NCBI GenBank assembly: GCA_944368155.1
Contig: CALVWW010000002.1
Span: forward strand, 1-64,000
Direction of reading: 5' to 3'
DNA from: an uncultured Clostridia bacterium
GTDB taxonomy: Bacteria > Bacillota > Clostridia > Christensenellales > Borkfalkiaceae
DNA length: 64,000 nucleotides
Under the pieces are notes generated by a model. The model ran no database searches, had not been told where the DNA came from, and saw nothing but the letters and a program-made list of their open reading frames with translations. The stretch's first letter is position 1. Each line of letters starts with the position of its first letter. The position numbers and the translations under genes were made by a program. Positions 8,086-15,219 of this stretch are shown piece by piece.

Positions 8086-8406
8086 ATGATAAAATTGAGG
8101 GAACTGCGCGAGGAAGCGCACCTTACGCAAAAACAACTCGCGGATGAAATCGGGAATGTGCAGAGAAACATCAGCAATTGGGAAAGCGGCGCAAGCGAGC
8201 CCGATATTGCAACCGTTATCAAACTTGCAGACTATTTCGGCGTAACTACAGATGAGTTACTCGGCAAAGAAACCTATCGCATATTCTATGATCGCGAGGA
8301 CATCACATATTTCGACGAGAGCTTGCTGATAAAATATTGTTCGCGCCTGAACAGCAAGCAACAGCGCGCGCTGATGCAATTTTTAAAAACTATTACAGAA
8401 AACTAA
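8086..8406 (+). CDS. XRE family transcriptional regulator
   Basis: A 106-residue cytoplasmic DNA-binding protein. Residues 1-60 form a Cro/CI helix-turn-helix (LTQKQLADEIGNVQRNISNWE, a typical Q..LA...G-N-W-E pattern); the remaining 45 residues contain a short helical tail, perhaps for dimerisation. The ATG at 8086 follows AAAGGAGAAATC; the longer open frame upstream covers the promoter and is not used. It probably represses itself and the divergent zinc-finger membrane gene through the AGTAATTTTT repeats. The ligand or signal is unknown. Confidence 0.85.
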   Translation: MIKLRELREEAHLTQKQLADEIGNVQRNISNWESGASEPDIATVIKLADYFGVTTDELLGKETYRIFYDREDITYFDESLLIKYCSRLNSKQQRALMQFLKTITEN

Positions 8407-8475
8407 GAGATTATCACTGAAGCGGTGTGCCGGAAGTATCTATGCACGCCGCTATTATTTTACAGGCGCCCGGCA

Positions 8476-8505
8476 TTGACAAAACCGCTTCGCTCGGGGT
8501 ATAAT
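8476..8505 (+). promoter_or_regulatory. promoter of the 477-residue membrane protein gene (near-leaderless)
   Basis: TTGACA (8476-8481), 18 bp, TATAAT (8500-8505). The ATG lies at 8515, nine bases after the -10 box, so the transcript should have a leader of at most about three bases; there is no ribosome site. Confidence 0.8.
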
Positions 8506-8514
8506 CATGGTATC

Positions 8515-9948
8515 ATGAACAGAATTAAAATTGCCAGCGCCGCCGGGCGGGTATTTGGGGCGGTCATGCTGGCGGCAGCGCTTGCGCTGACGTTTACCGT
8601 TGCAGATTACTACATATTCAACAGAATGGAAATTTACGGCGCATTTGCCGCCGCGCAGTGGGTAAAAAAAGCGGGGCTTCTGCTTCTGCCGGGCGCACTG
8701 TTCTTCGGTAGCAGAAAATGTGCCGACTGCGCAAAATATATCCTGCCCCTCGCCGTGGTTGCGGCCGCGTGCACATTGGGCGACTACTTCGATATAACAA
8801 AGGCGGCAGACGCGCCCGCGCAGGAAATTTACAACGGCATAAACCTTTTTATTCCGAGGTGGGCGCGCATTGCCTTATTCTGTACAGAGAGCGCCTGCAT
8901 ACTCGGCGCCTGCGCGGCGGTATTCGCGCGCGACGGACTGGGCGTAAAGGGCGCAAGTTTTATATACCTGCCCCTGTCGCTCATCGCGGCAATGCCGCTC
9001 AATATCTTTGAGAACTTCTTCGATATAAACACCATTCCGCAGGACAGTTTTCTGCGGTTCAAAAACTTTTCGCTCTGGCACTTCCTTGCCATTGCCGTTC
9101 TCGCCGGAGCAACCGTCGGCGGATACTTTTTTCTCAAAAACAAACCGAAGGAGGAACAGTGCCGCTGGCTGTGCGCGGCTGCGGGCGCGCTTTTGTTGCA
9201 GTACCACAGCAAAGACAGCATGGTAATGGGCGACGGTTACAACGTATACAACACTGTGCTTGCCTGCGTGCCGCTGTTCATCTGCAATATAGGCGTCTAT
9301 GTGGCATCCCTATCGGTATTCTTCCGCAAAAAAGTGCTGTATGCAATATCTTTTTTCGTGCATGCGGGCGGCGCCCTTTCGGTGTTCGTTTACTTCGGAA
9401 AGGACAGCATGTCGAATTACGGGATATTCTGCAGTTATTCGATATTATATTTCTGCGTAACGCACATTCTGTTGTTTATGCTGTGCGTGCTGCCCTCGGC
9501 GCTCGGAATGTATAAATTCCGCATAAAGGACTGCCTCATTCCGCTCGCATACTACTTTGCCGTAATAATTGTTGCAAGCGTTGCGAGCGCCGCCGTGACG
9601 GGCTGGTCGGCAAGCCTCGGGCTGGAGGGCGACGACCTAATCATACCCAATTACGCATTCACGCAGATAAATCCCCTCCCCTTCGAAGTGCCGCCCGTGC
9701 TCGTTCTCGAGCTGTGGGGATATGAAATCAATGTGCTCTATGTGCTCGGACTGTATGCCTTTTATGTGGCGATATTCTTTACGTTTTACGGCCTGTACAG
9801 ATTGTTTCTGTTTGTGCATGGCGCAATTGTGCGCTCGCTCGGCGAGCGGCGCGCCCTTGCCGAAGCCGCGGCCGACGGCCTTTTCGACCCGGCCGAGGAG
9901 GCTTTTACAAGCGATGAGGACGACTTGAATATTGCAGACGGAAATTGA
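8515..9948 (+). CDS. polytopic membrane protein of unknown function
   Basis: A 477-residue integral membrane protein with roughly eleven hydrophobic segments from residue 10 to about 445 and an acidic cytoplasmic tail (EEAFTSDEDD) at the end. I do not recognise a family or catalytic motif. The open frame begins 30 codons earlier, but those codons run through the promoter; the ATG at 8515 lies directly behind a strong TATAAT and begins the natural sequence MNRIKIAS. It stands alone, ended by a terminator shared with the convergent rubrerythrin gene. The upstream gene is the XRE regulator in the same direction, with no visible link. Confidence 0.75.
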   Translation: MNRIKIASAAGRVFGAVMLAAALALTFTVADYYIFNRMEIYGAFAAAQWVKKAGLLLLPGALFFGSRKCADCAKYILPLAVVAAACTLGDYFDITKAADAPAQEIYNGINLFIPRWARIALFCTESACILGACAAVFARDGLGVKGASFIYLPLSLIAAMPLNIFENFFDINTIPQDSFLRFKNFSLWHFLAIAVLAGATVGGYFFLKNKPKEEQCRWLCAAAGALLLQYHSKDSMVMGDGYNVYNTVLACVPLFICNIGVYVASLSVFFRKKVLYAISFFVHAGGALSVFVYFGKDSMSNYGIFCSYSILYFCVTHILLFMLCVLPSALGMYKFRIKDCLIPLAYYFAVIIVASVASAAVTGWSASLGLEGDDLIIPNYAFTQINPLPFEVPPVLVLELWGYEINVLYVLGLYAFYVAIFFTFYGLYRLFLFVHGAIVRSLGERRALAEAAADGLFDPAEEAFTSDEDDLNIADGN

Positions 9949-9961
9949 TTTTTTTAAATGA

Positions 9962-9988
9962 AAAATGCCGCGCATTGCGCGGCATTTT
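9962..9988. terminator. bidirectional terminator between membrane protein and rubrerythrin genes
   Basis: Perfect 12-bp stem AAAATGCCGCGC / GCGCGGCATTTT with a 3-base loop, flanked by T-rich sequence on the plus side and A/T symmetry for the minus side. Confidence 0.85.
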
Positions 9989-10009
9989 AACATTTTTTAT
10001 CAGCTCAAA

Positions 10010-10546
10010 TCAATAATTTTCGGGCTTTAACTGGAAGTAGGCCTTGGGGTGTGCGCACACGGGGCACACCTCGGGCGCCTCTTTGCCGATTACTATGGCG
10101 CCGCAGTTTGTGCACTGCCACATCTGGACGTCCTCGCGGATGAATACCCTGCCTCCCTCGACGTTGGCAAGCAACTTTTTATAGCGCTCTTCGTGTTCTT
10201 TCTCCACTTCGGCAACGCGCTCGAACATAACAGCTATCGAATCGAAGCCCTCTTCCCTGGCAACGCGGGCAAATTCGGGATACATCTCGGCCCACTCATA
10301 GTGCTCGCCGCCTGCGGCAGAAACGAGGTTTGCCTTTGTGTCGCCTATTCCCTTGAGCAATTTGAACCACATCTTTGCGTGCTCTTTTTCGTTTGCAGCA
10401 GTTTCTTCAAATATTGCGGCTATCTGGTTATAGCCCTCTTTTTTCGCCACCGAAGCAAAGTACGTATATTTATTGCGCGCCTCGCTCTCTCCCGAGAATG
10501 CCGCACGCAAATTATGTTCCGTTCTGGTCCCCTTTAAATCTTTCAT
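10010..10546 (-). CDS. rbr: rubrerythrin
   Basis: A 178-residue peroxide-scavenging protein of anaerobes. Residues 1-135 form the ferritin-like di-iron four-helix bundle with the expected Glu/His ligands in [26 protein letters not shown] and VEKEHEE; residues 143-170 form a rubredoxin-type Fe(Cys)4 domain (CTNCG ... CPVC) that passes in electrons. It reduces hydrogen peroxide to water in the cytoplasm. GGAGGATT precedes the ATG. It lies 77 bases downstream of a PerR-like repressor gene on the same strand, the classical arrangement for peroxide-induced expression; a TATAAT at 10558-10563 in the gap hints at an additional promoter without a clear -35. Confidence 0.95.
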   Translation of the reverse strand: MKDLKGTRTEHNLRAAFSGESEARNKYTYFASVAKKEGYNQIAAIFEETAANEKEHAKMWFKLLKGIGDTKANLVSAAGGEHYEWAEMYPEFARVAREEGFDSIAVMFERVAEVEKEHEERYKKLLANVEGGRVFIREDVQMWQCTNCGAIVIGKEAPEVCPVCAHPKAYFQLKPENY

Positions 10547-10623
10547 CTTAATCCTCCATTATAATTTTTAACAATTCAAAGCGGGTAATATACCTGATAT
10601 ACGGCATATATCCCGCCCTCAGT

Positions 10624-11031
10624 TCAGTTTTTGTATGCGCCCTTATCTGTTCCGGCAGCCGCGCACTCAGGGCAACAGCTCAGAAAATCTACTTCAGCGG
10701 AATAGATTTTATAGCCGTCCACGCTTTCGGCTGAAAAAACAGGTTCAAGCTCGGGAAACATTACATCCTTTATTCTGCCGCAATACGCACAGCGAAGGTG
10801 TGCGTGCGGAGCGGTGGTTGCGTCGAACCTGTCGTCAGAACCGGTTATATGCAGACGGCGGACTTCGCCGTTATCCGAATACTGCGAAAGAACGCGGAAT
10901 ACCGTTGCCTTGCTTATGTGGGGGTTTAGCTCGTGTACGCATTCATACAGCTCGGTGGCCGTAGGATGGTCGGCCGCCATAAGGGCGTCCATTATTAAGC
11001 GCTTCTGCGCGGTGTTTCTCTGTTTTTTCAT
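10624..11031 (-). CDS. perR: Fur family peroxide-type repressor (PerR-like)
   Basis: A 135-residue Fur-family metalloregulator. Structural zinc cysteines are Cys81-x2-Cys84 and Cys120-x2-Cys123. Residues matching the regulatory metal site of PerR are His38, Asp70, His76 and His78, consistent with metal-catalysed oxidation sensing of peroxide. Residues 1-60 form the winged helix. The neighbour rubrerythrin supports a PerR rather than Fur or Zur role. It has a strong promoter whose -10 region is overlapped by an AT-rich sequence that could be a Per box, suggesting self-repression. Only a weak ribosome site (GGGAAT) is visible. Confidence 0.85.
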   Translation of the reverse strand: MKKQRNTAQKRLIMDALMAADHPTATELYECVHELNPHISKATVFRVLSQYSDNGEVRRLHITGSDDRFDATTAPHAHLRCAYCGRIKDVMFPELEPVFSAESVDGYKIYSAEVDFLSCCPECAAAGTDKGAYKN

Positions 11032-11108
11032 TCAAATTCCCGCGGCGGCATATGTATATTCGCCCTGTTCCTCCCGCCGCAATAAAAATAATAGTATTGA
11101 TTATTAAT

Positions 11109-11137
11109 ATTGTAACACATGGATATTATTTTGTCAA
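11109..11137 (-). promoter_or_regulatory. promoter of perR-rubrerythrin
   Basis: Minus strand TTGACA (11132-11137), 17 bp, TACAAT (11109-11114). The following ATTAATAATCAATACTATTA stretch resembles the AT-rich dyads bound by Fur/PerR proteins, but the symmetry is imperfect. Confidence 0.78.
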
Positions 11138-11218
11138 TACATTGCATAAAAATTTACCTGAAATATCCAGCGCAACTCAAAGTTGACAAAAAAATTATCG
11201 GCGGCAACGGCAAGGTGG

Positions 11219-11247
11219 TTGAAATTACGGTTGAACGCATTTATAAT
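11219..11247 (+). promoter_or_regulatory. promoter of the XRE-membrane regulator gene
   Basis: TTGAAA (11219-11224), 17 bp, TATAAT (11242-11247), 28 bases before the start codon. Confidence 0.8.
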
Positions 11248-11275
11248 TTATTTACAAAAAACAAGGAGTTTATAT

Positions 11276-11974
11276 ATGAGCTTTTCGCAAAATATGCAAT
11301 ACTTAAGAAAGCTTAAGGGCATAACCCAGGAAGAACTTGCCGATACTGTGGGCGTTTCGCGGCAATCTGTAAGCAAATGGGAAACGGGCGACGCATTCCC
11401 CGAGACCGAAAAAATTATACAGCTGTGCGACATATTCGGCGTACCGATGGACGTGCTTTTGCGCGGCGACGCCAAAAGTTATATCGGAGCGTGTTCCGAC
11501 GGTGAGCGCGGCGGTAATGCCGACGGCGAAACCGAAGGGGAAAATGGCGGCGACCCCCTTTGCGTTACAGCGGAAGAGGCCGAAAGAGTTAAAGACTTTG
11601 GCACCCTGCCAAAAAAGACGCGGAAATGTGTTATTGCGTCCGCCGCCGAAGGCTTAATCTTCATTGTCGCGGCAGCAGTATACGTTTGCCTTGGCGCAAT
11701 ACTCGGCCTGTGGCATCCGGCATGGATAATTTTTATTTTCGCCATAGCGCTGAGCGCATTGGCTGAGCACATAATTAAAAATAAAGACGGCATTGCCGCG
11801 GCCGTCATGCGCGGATTGCGCGACAGTATAATACTGCTTGCAACAGCGGTATACCTGCTCTTAGGTTTTTTATACAACCTGTGGCACCCGGGCTGGGTGA
11901 TATTCATCATAGCCGTTGTGCTTATGATAATATTCGACGTTATTAAGAGCGCGATAAAACGCAGAAAAAAGTAA
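11276..11974 (+). CDS. XRE family regulator with duplicated membrane segments
   Basis: A 232-residue protein: residues 1-65 are a Cro/CI helix-turn-helix (ITQEELADTVGVSRQSVSKWE), 66-118 an acidic hydrophilic linker, and 119-226 a membrane part built from two tandem copies of about 35 residues. Both copies share AVY, LG and the motif LWHPxWxIFI (146-154 and 202-210), so the membrane region arose by internal duplication. Such fusions probably sense envelope signals, but this is inference. The ATG at 11276 has AAGGAG; the longer frame upstream lies in the promoter. It is divergent from perR and ends in a clean terminator. Confidence 0.8.
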   Translation: MSFSQNMQYLRKLKGITQEELADTVGVSRQSVSKWETGDAFPETEKIIQLCDIFGVPMDVLLRGDAKSYIGACSDGERGGNADGETEGENGGDPLCVTAEEAERVKDFGTLPKKTRKCVIASAAEGLIFIVAAAVYVCLGAILGLWHPAWIIFIFAIALSALAEHIIKNKDGIAAAVMRGLRDSIILLATAVYLLLGFLYNLWHPGWVIFIIAVVLMIIFDVIKSAIKRRKK

Positions 11975-11981
11975 AAATTCA

Positions 11982-12005
11982 GGGAGGCGGAACGCCTCCC
12001 TTTTT
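11982..12005 (+). terminator. terminator after XRE-membrane regulator
   Basis: Stem GGGAGGCG / CGCCTCCC with loop GAA and a T5 tail. Confidence 0.88.
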
Positions 12006-12108
12006 GGCGCCATGTTTTCCAAGTCTGCGGCGCGTTGCTTGCTTTATGCGACGGAATATGGTAAAATCAATAAATAATAAACCGGCATCGCACGGCACGG
12101 AGGATAAA

Positions 12109-12606
12109 ATGTTCAATATAGTTCTGGTGGAGCCCGAAATACCGCAGAACACGGGCAATATCGCGCGGACGTGCGCCGCGACGGGGTGTGACCTGCACCT
12201 TATAAAGCCGCTCGGATTTGAAATATCGGATAAATATTTAAAGCGCGCGGGGCTGGACTACTGGCACCTTGTGAATGTGCGTATATATGAAAATTTAAAC
12301 GAACTGTTTGAAAAATACCCGCAGGCACGGTATTTCTTTTTTACCACGAAGGCGCGAAAGAGACACACCGACGCAAGCTACCGCGACGGCGACTTCCTTG
12401 TGTTCGGCAAAGAGACCAAGGGGCTTGACGAAGAACTTCTTCTCGCGCACCCCGACGAGTGCGTGCGCATCCCCATGATAAGCGAGGCAAGAAGTTTGAA
12501 CCTCTCCAACGCGGCGGCGGTTGCCGTTTACGAGGCCATGCGGCAGACAGGTTTTTGTAATCTTGAAACAAAAGGTGAGCTGCACGAGCACAAATGGGAA
12601 AAATAA
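12109..12606 (+). CDS. trmL: tRNA (cytidine/uridine-34 2'-O-) methyltransferase TrmL
   Basis: A 165-residue SPOUT-class enzyme that 2'-O-methylates the wobble base of certain leucine tRNAs using SAM. Family signatures are visible: PEIPQNTGNIARTC near the N-terminus, FGKETKGL in the middle and RIPM...RSLNLSNAAAV, the deep trefoil-knot SAM site, near the C-terminus. Length is normal for the minimal SPOUT proteins. CACGGAGGATAAA precedes the ATG at 12109. It is followed immediately by a separate promoter for rdgB, so it appears monocistronic. Confidence 0.92.
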   Translation: MFNIVLVEPEIPQNTGNIARTCAATGCDLHLIKPLGFEISDKYLKRAGLDYWHLVNVRIYENLNELFEKYPQARYFFFTTKARKRHTDASYRDGDFLVFGKETKGLDEELLLAHPDECVRIPMISEARSLNLSNAAAVAVYEAMRQTGFCNLETKGELHEHKWEK

Positions 12607-12610
12607 GCTC

Positions 12611-12639
12611 TTTACATTTTGGCAAGTTTGGTATATAAT
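12611..12639 (+). promoter_or_regulatory. promoter of rdgB-phosphodiesterase operon
   Basis: TTTACA (12611-12616), 17 bp, TATAAT (12634-12639). Confidence 0.82.
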
Positions 12640-12706
12640 GTAAACAGAGCGACACTCCGCCCGCAAACGGCGGAAATGTCCGCACATATTTAAATGCCGG
12701 GGGGCA

Positions 12707-13288
12707 ATGATGAAATTAGAAAGGATAATTGCGGCAAGCAGCAACCAAGGCAAGATAGCGGAGATTAAAAAAATTTTCAAAGACGCAGAGATAATCTCCA
12801 TGCACGACGCCGGCTTTGAGGGCGACATCGAAGAAACCGGCACAACATTTAAGGAAAATGCCGCTATTAAGGCAAAGACCGTTGGTGAAAAACTTAAATT
12901 GCCGACAATAGCCGACGATTCGGGGCTGTGCGTCGACTTTTTATGCGGAGCGCCCGGGATATACTCCGCCCGCTTTTCAGGCGAGGGCGACGCCGCCAAC
13001 CGCGCGTTGCTTCTGGAGCGCCTGCGCGGCGCCGCCGACAGAAGAGCCCACTTTGAGTGCGCCGTATGCCTGTACATACCCGACGGTAAAACAGTTTTCG
13101 GCGTCGGCAGAACGGACGGACATATTCTGGAGGAAGAACGCGGCAAAAACGGGTTCGGCTACGACTGCCTGTTTTACTCGGACGAGCTGAAAAAAAGCTT
13201 CGGCGAAGCGACCATGCGCGAAAAAAACGGAGTTTCGCACAGGGCAAGGGCGCTGAAAGATTTGATGTTAAACTTGAATAAACTATGA
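12707..13288 (+). CDS. rdgB: dITP/XTP pyrophosphatase (HAM1/RdgB family)
   Basis: A 193-residue nucleotide-pool sanitising enzyme that hydrolyses dITP, ITP and XTP to monophosphates. Signatures: the nucleotide-binding SSNQGKIAE near the N-terminus, metal-binding ADDSGLCVD around residue 70, GIYSARFSG, GFGYDCLF and the C-terminal SHRARAL. Two ATGs in tandem (12707 and 12710) follow a G6 tract; the second has better spacing, a one-residue difference. Its stop overlaps the start of the phosphodiesterase gene (ATGA), as in many Bacillota where these two are paired. Confidence 0.93.
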   Translation: MMKLERIIAASSNQGKIAEIKKIFKDAEIISMHDAGFEGDIEETGTTFKENAAIKAKTVGEKLKLPTIADDSGLCVDFLCGAPGIYSARFSGEGDAANRALLLERLRGAADRRAHFECAVCLYIPDGKTVFGVGRTDGHILEEERGKNGFGYDCLFYSDELKKSFGEATMREKNGVSHRARALKDLMLNLNKL

Positions 13289-13752
13289 AAACTTTTGTTG
13301 TTGTGTCCGACAGTCACCGCAACCGCGCGGCGCTGGACAGGCTGGACGGAGTGTTTGCCGAATGCGACTGCATAGTGCACCTCGGCGACCTCTCCTCCGA
13401 CGGCGGATACATAAGGGGAAAATATCCCGATAAAACTATTGTTATAAACGGAAACTGCGATATTGACAAATTGGGCGACGACGAACGCGTGACTGAGGCC
13501 GAAGGCGTGAAGATATTCATGTGCCACGGGCACGCTTACGGCGTGAAATACACGCTTTCACGCCTGGCCGAAGAAGCTAAGGCAAACGGTTGCTCTGTTG
13601 CCCTGTACGGGCACACGCACTGCCCGCGCACAGACGAGATTGACGGAGTAAAGCTTATAAATCCAGGAAATCTTTCACGGTATTCGCAGAACAGCTATTG
13701 CTACCTCACCGTGCACGAGGGCAAAATAGTTGAAAAAATCGTAAACTTATAA
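13285..13752 (+). CDS. YfcE/MJ0936-type metallophosphodiesterase
   Basis: A 155-residue calcineurin-like phosphoesterase. All metal-binding blocks are present: SDSH (8-11), HLGD (32-35), NGNCD (55-59), CHGH (80-83) and GHTH (108-111). Small members hydrolyse phosphodiesters such as cyclic nucleotides in vitro, but the physiological substrate is generally unknown. It is translationally coupled to rdgB by a 4-base overlap. Confidence 0.88.
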   Translation: MKTFVVVSDSHRNRAALDRLDGVFAECDCIVHLGDLSSDGGYIRGKYPDKTIVINGNCDIDKLGDDERVTEAEGVKIFMCHGHAYGVKYTLSRLAEEAKANGCSVALYGHTHCPRTDEIDGVKLINPGNLSRYSQNSYCYLTVHEGKIVEKIVNL

Positions 13753-13815
13753 CGGTTCGGCTATACTTATTGCAGGCCGGCATGATGCGCGGTGTTCCCG
13801 CGCGGCGAGGAAATT

Positions 13816-14772
13816 ATGAGATTCAAACACACAATCAACGTTCTGATAGACAATTTCAGAGTGACTTATAAACTGCTCGTCTATCTGCTCATCGTAGTTC
13901 TCATCACAACAGGACTTGGCGCGGCGATAGTCGTACCTTTCTTCGACAGGCTTGGCCATGTCGAATACTATACCGCCATAACCGAAGCGGTACGCATTGT
14001 GCTCCGCGAAATCATTCACGGTAACTTTATGTCGCTTCCGGAACATTTCGAGACCATAAGCACCAACTTTACCGACTTGCTGTCATACCTGTCTGAAAAT
14101 CCGGGCGACCTCGTTTTAAGCGCGCTCGGACTGGTATTTGTGGCCCTTATAAGCAGATTCCTTATAAGCCTGGGCAACTACACCGCCTGCGCTCTCATAA
14201 ACGACAAGATGGCAATGCAGGCAAACTCCTCCTTCTGCGGCGCACTCATAAAAAACCTCGGAAATGCGAGCCTCTATTCGGTGATATACATGCCGATAAG
14301 CTTTGTTTACGACGTAGCGTGCGTAGTGGTGCTATACCTCATACTTTCAGCAGTGCTCGGCAGTTCGCCTATTATAGCAATTTTTCTGTTTTTTGTATGC
14401 ATGGTGCTGCTCACAGGCGTAAAGATGCTGTTTACGACAGACTGGCTGCCGGCAATAATATGCGGCAAAAAGAGCGTAGCCGGAGCCCTGAGATATTCCT
14501 TCTCCCGCAAGAGCGGAAGTTCAGGCAGCGTTTATTCCTTCTTTGCGTCGTCGGCTGTGGCCATTCTCGCCTTCAACGTGCTTGCGGCGATAGGCACCTT
14601 CGGCGCGGCGCTGATTATAACCGTGCCGCTGAGCTACCTCTACCTTCTGTGCTATGAACTCGTCAACTACTGCGACAGCAACGAGATAAAATATTTTATC
14701 GACAAACGCACAATAATAAAGCCCGAGCACGAACAGGAGACCTCGCGCGAGCAATTCTTAAAGGGCGAATGA
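13816..14772 (+). CDS. integral membrane protein of unknown function
   Basis: A 318-residue membrane protein with about six hydrophobic segments (first near 21-44; further pairs around 97-120, 150-205 and 240-285) and a charged C-terminal tail. No motif identifies the function. The overall plan, a short cytoplasmic helix followed by long tandem membrane helices, resembles the protein at 33673-34926, but I see no convincing alignment. GCGAGG precedes the ATG at 13816. It follows the rdgB-phosphodiesterase pair by 63 bases and is closed by a strong terminator, so read-through from that operon is possible. Confidence 0.7.
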   Translation: MRFKHTINVLIDNFRVTYKLLVYLLIVVLITTGLGAAIVVPFFDRLGHVEYYTAITEAVRIVLREIIHGNFMSLPEHFETISTNFTDLLSYLSENPGDLVLSALGLVFVALISRFLISLGNYTACALINDKMAMQANSSFCGALIKNLGNASLYSVIYMPISFVYDVACVVVLYLILSAVLGSSPIIAIFLFFVCMVLLTGVKMLFTTDWLPAIICGKKSVAGALRYSFSRKSGSSGSVYSFFASSAVAILAFNVLAAIGTFGAALIITVPLSYLYLLCYELVNYCDSNEIKYFIDKRTIIKPEHEQETSREQFLKGE

Positions 14773-14824
14773 ATTTACACGGCTTAAGGTGAATTTGTTA
14801 ATATAACATTTACATTTTAACACG

Positions 14825-14872
14825 GCAAAACACGGCGGCGCCCGCATTCATGCGGGCGCCGCCGTGTTTTGC
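14825..14872 (+). terminator. terminator after membrane protein gene
   Basis: Perfect 22-bp stem (14825-14846 / 14851-14872) with loop TTCA; the right arm contains GTGTTTTGC. Confidence 0.82.
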
Positions 14873-15029
14873 ACAATATTGCCGCAAAAAACCGGCAAAA
14901 GCGGTATCGGGGAAAGCATTCCGACTTTTGCCCCTCTGCTACCAACAAAAACAGCATATACATATGTTATTTTTCAACATGCATTGTGAAAAAAATTTCA
15001 TTTTTGCGCAACTAATTTCAAATACCCCC

Positions 15030-15058
15030 TTTACAAAAATTAAATTATTTTATATAAT
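15030..15058 (+). promoter_or_regulatory. promoter of phosphoglucomutase gene
   Basis: TTTACA (15030-15035), 17 bp, TATAAT (15053-15058). It predicts a leader of about 155 bases. The 157 bases between the preceding terminator and this promoter contain nothing else I can identify. Confidence 0.85.
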
Positions 15059-15082
15059 TAGATAGACGAGAAAAATTGCGTT

Positions 15083-15168
15083 CGTCCTCAGTCCTGCACT
15101 TTGCGCGGTTTTATGCGCGGCAGACAGGGACGGGCGGTTTGCGCGTGCAACAGGGCGCACTTTCCGCC
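15083..15168 (+). promoter_or_regulatory. structured leader upstream of phosphoglucomutase
   Basis: Two nested hairpins can be drawn in the leader. The first (15083-15132) pairs CGTCC/GGACG, CTGC/GCAG and GCGC/GCGC; the second (15133-15168) pairs GGCGG/CCGCC and TGCGC/GCGCA. No known riboswitch core is recognisable and there is no T-tailed terminator, so any regulation would act on translation or stability. This is a by-eye fold. Confidence 0.4.
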
Positions 15169-15219
15169 ATATTTATTTTTAATCTTTGCGCGGTGCGCGT
15201 ATATCTTTAAGGAGGAATT

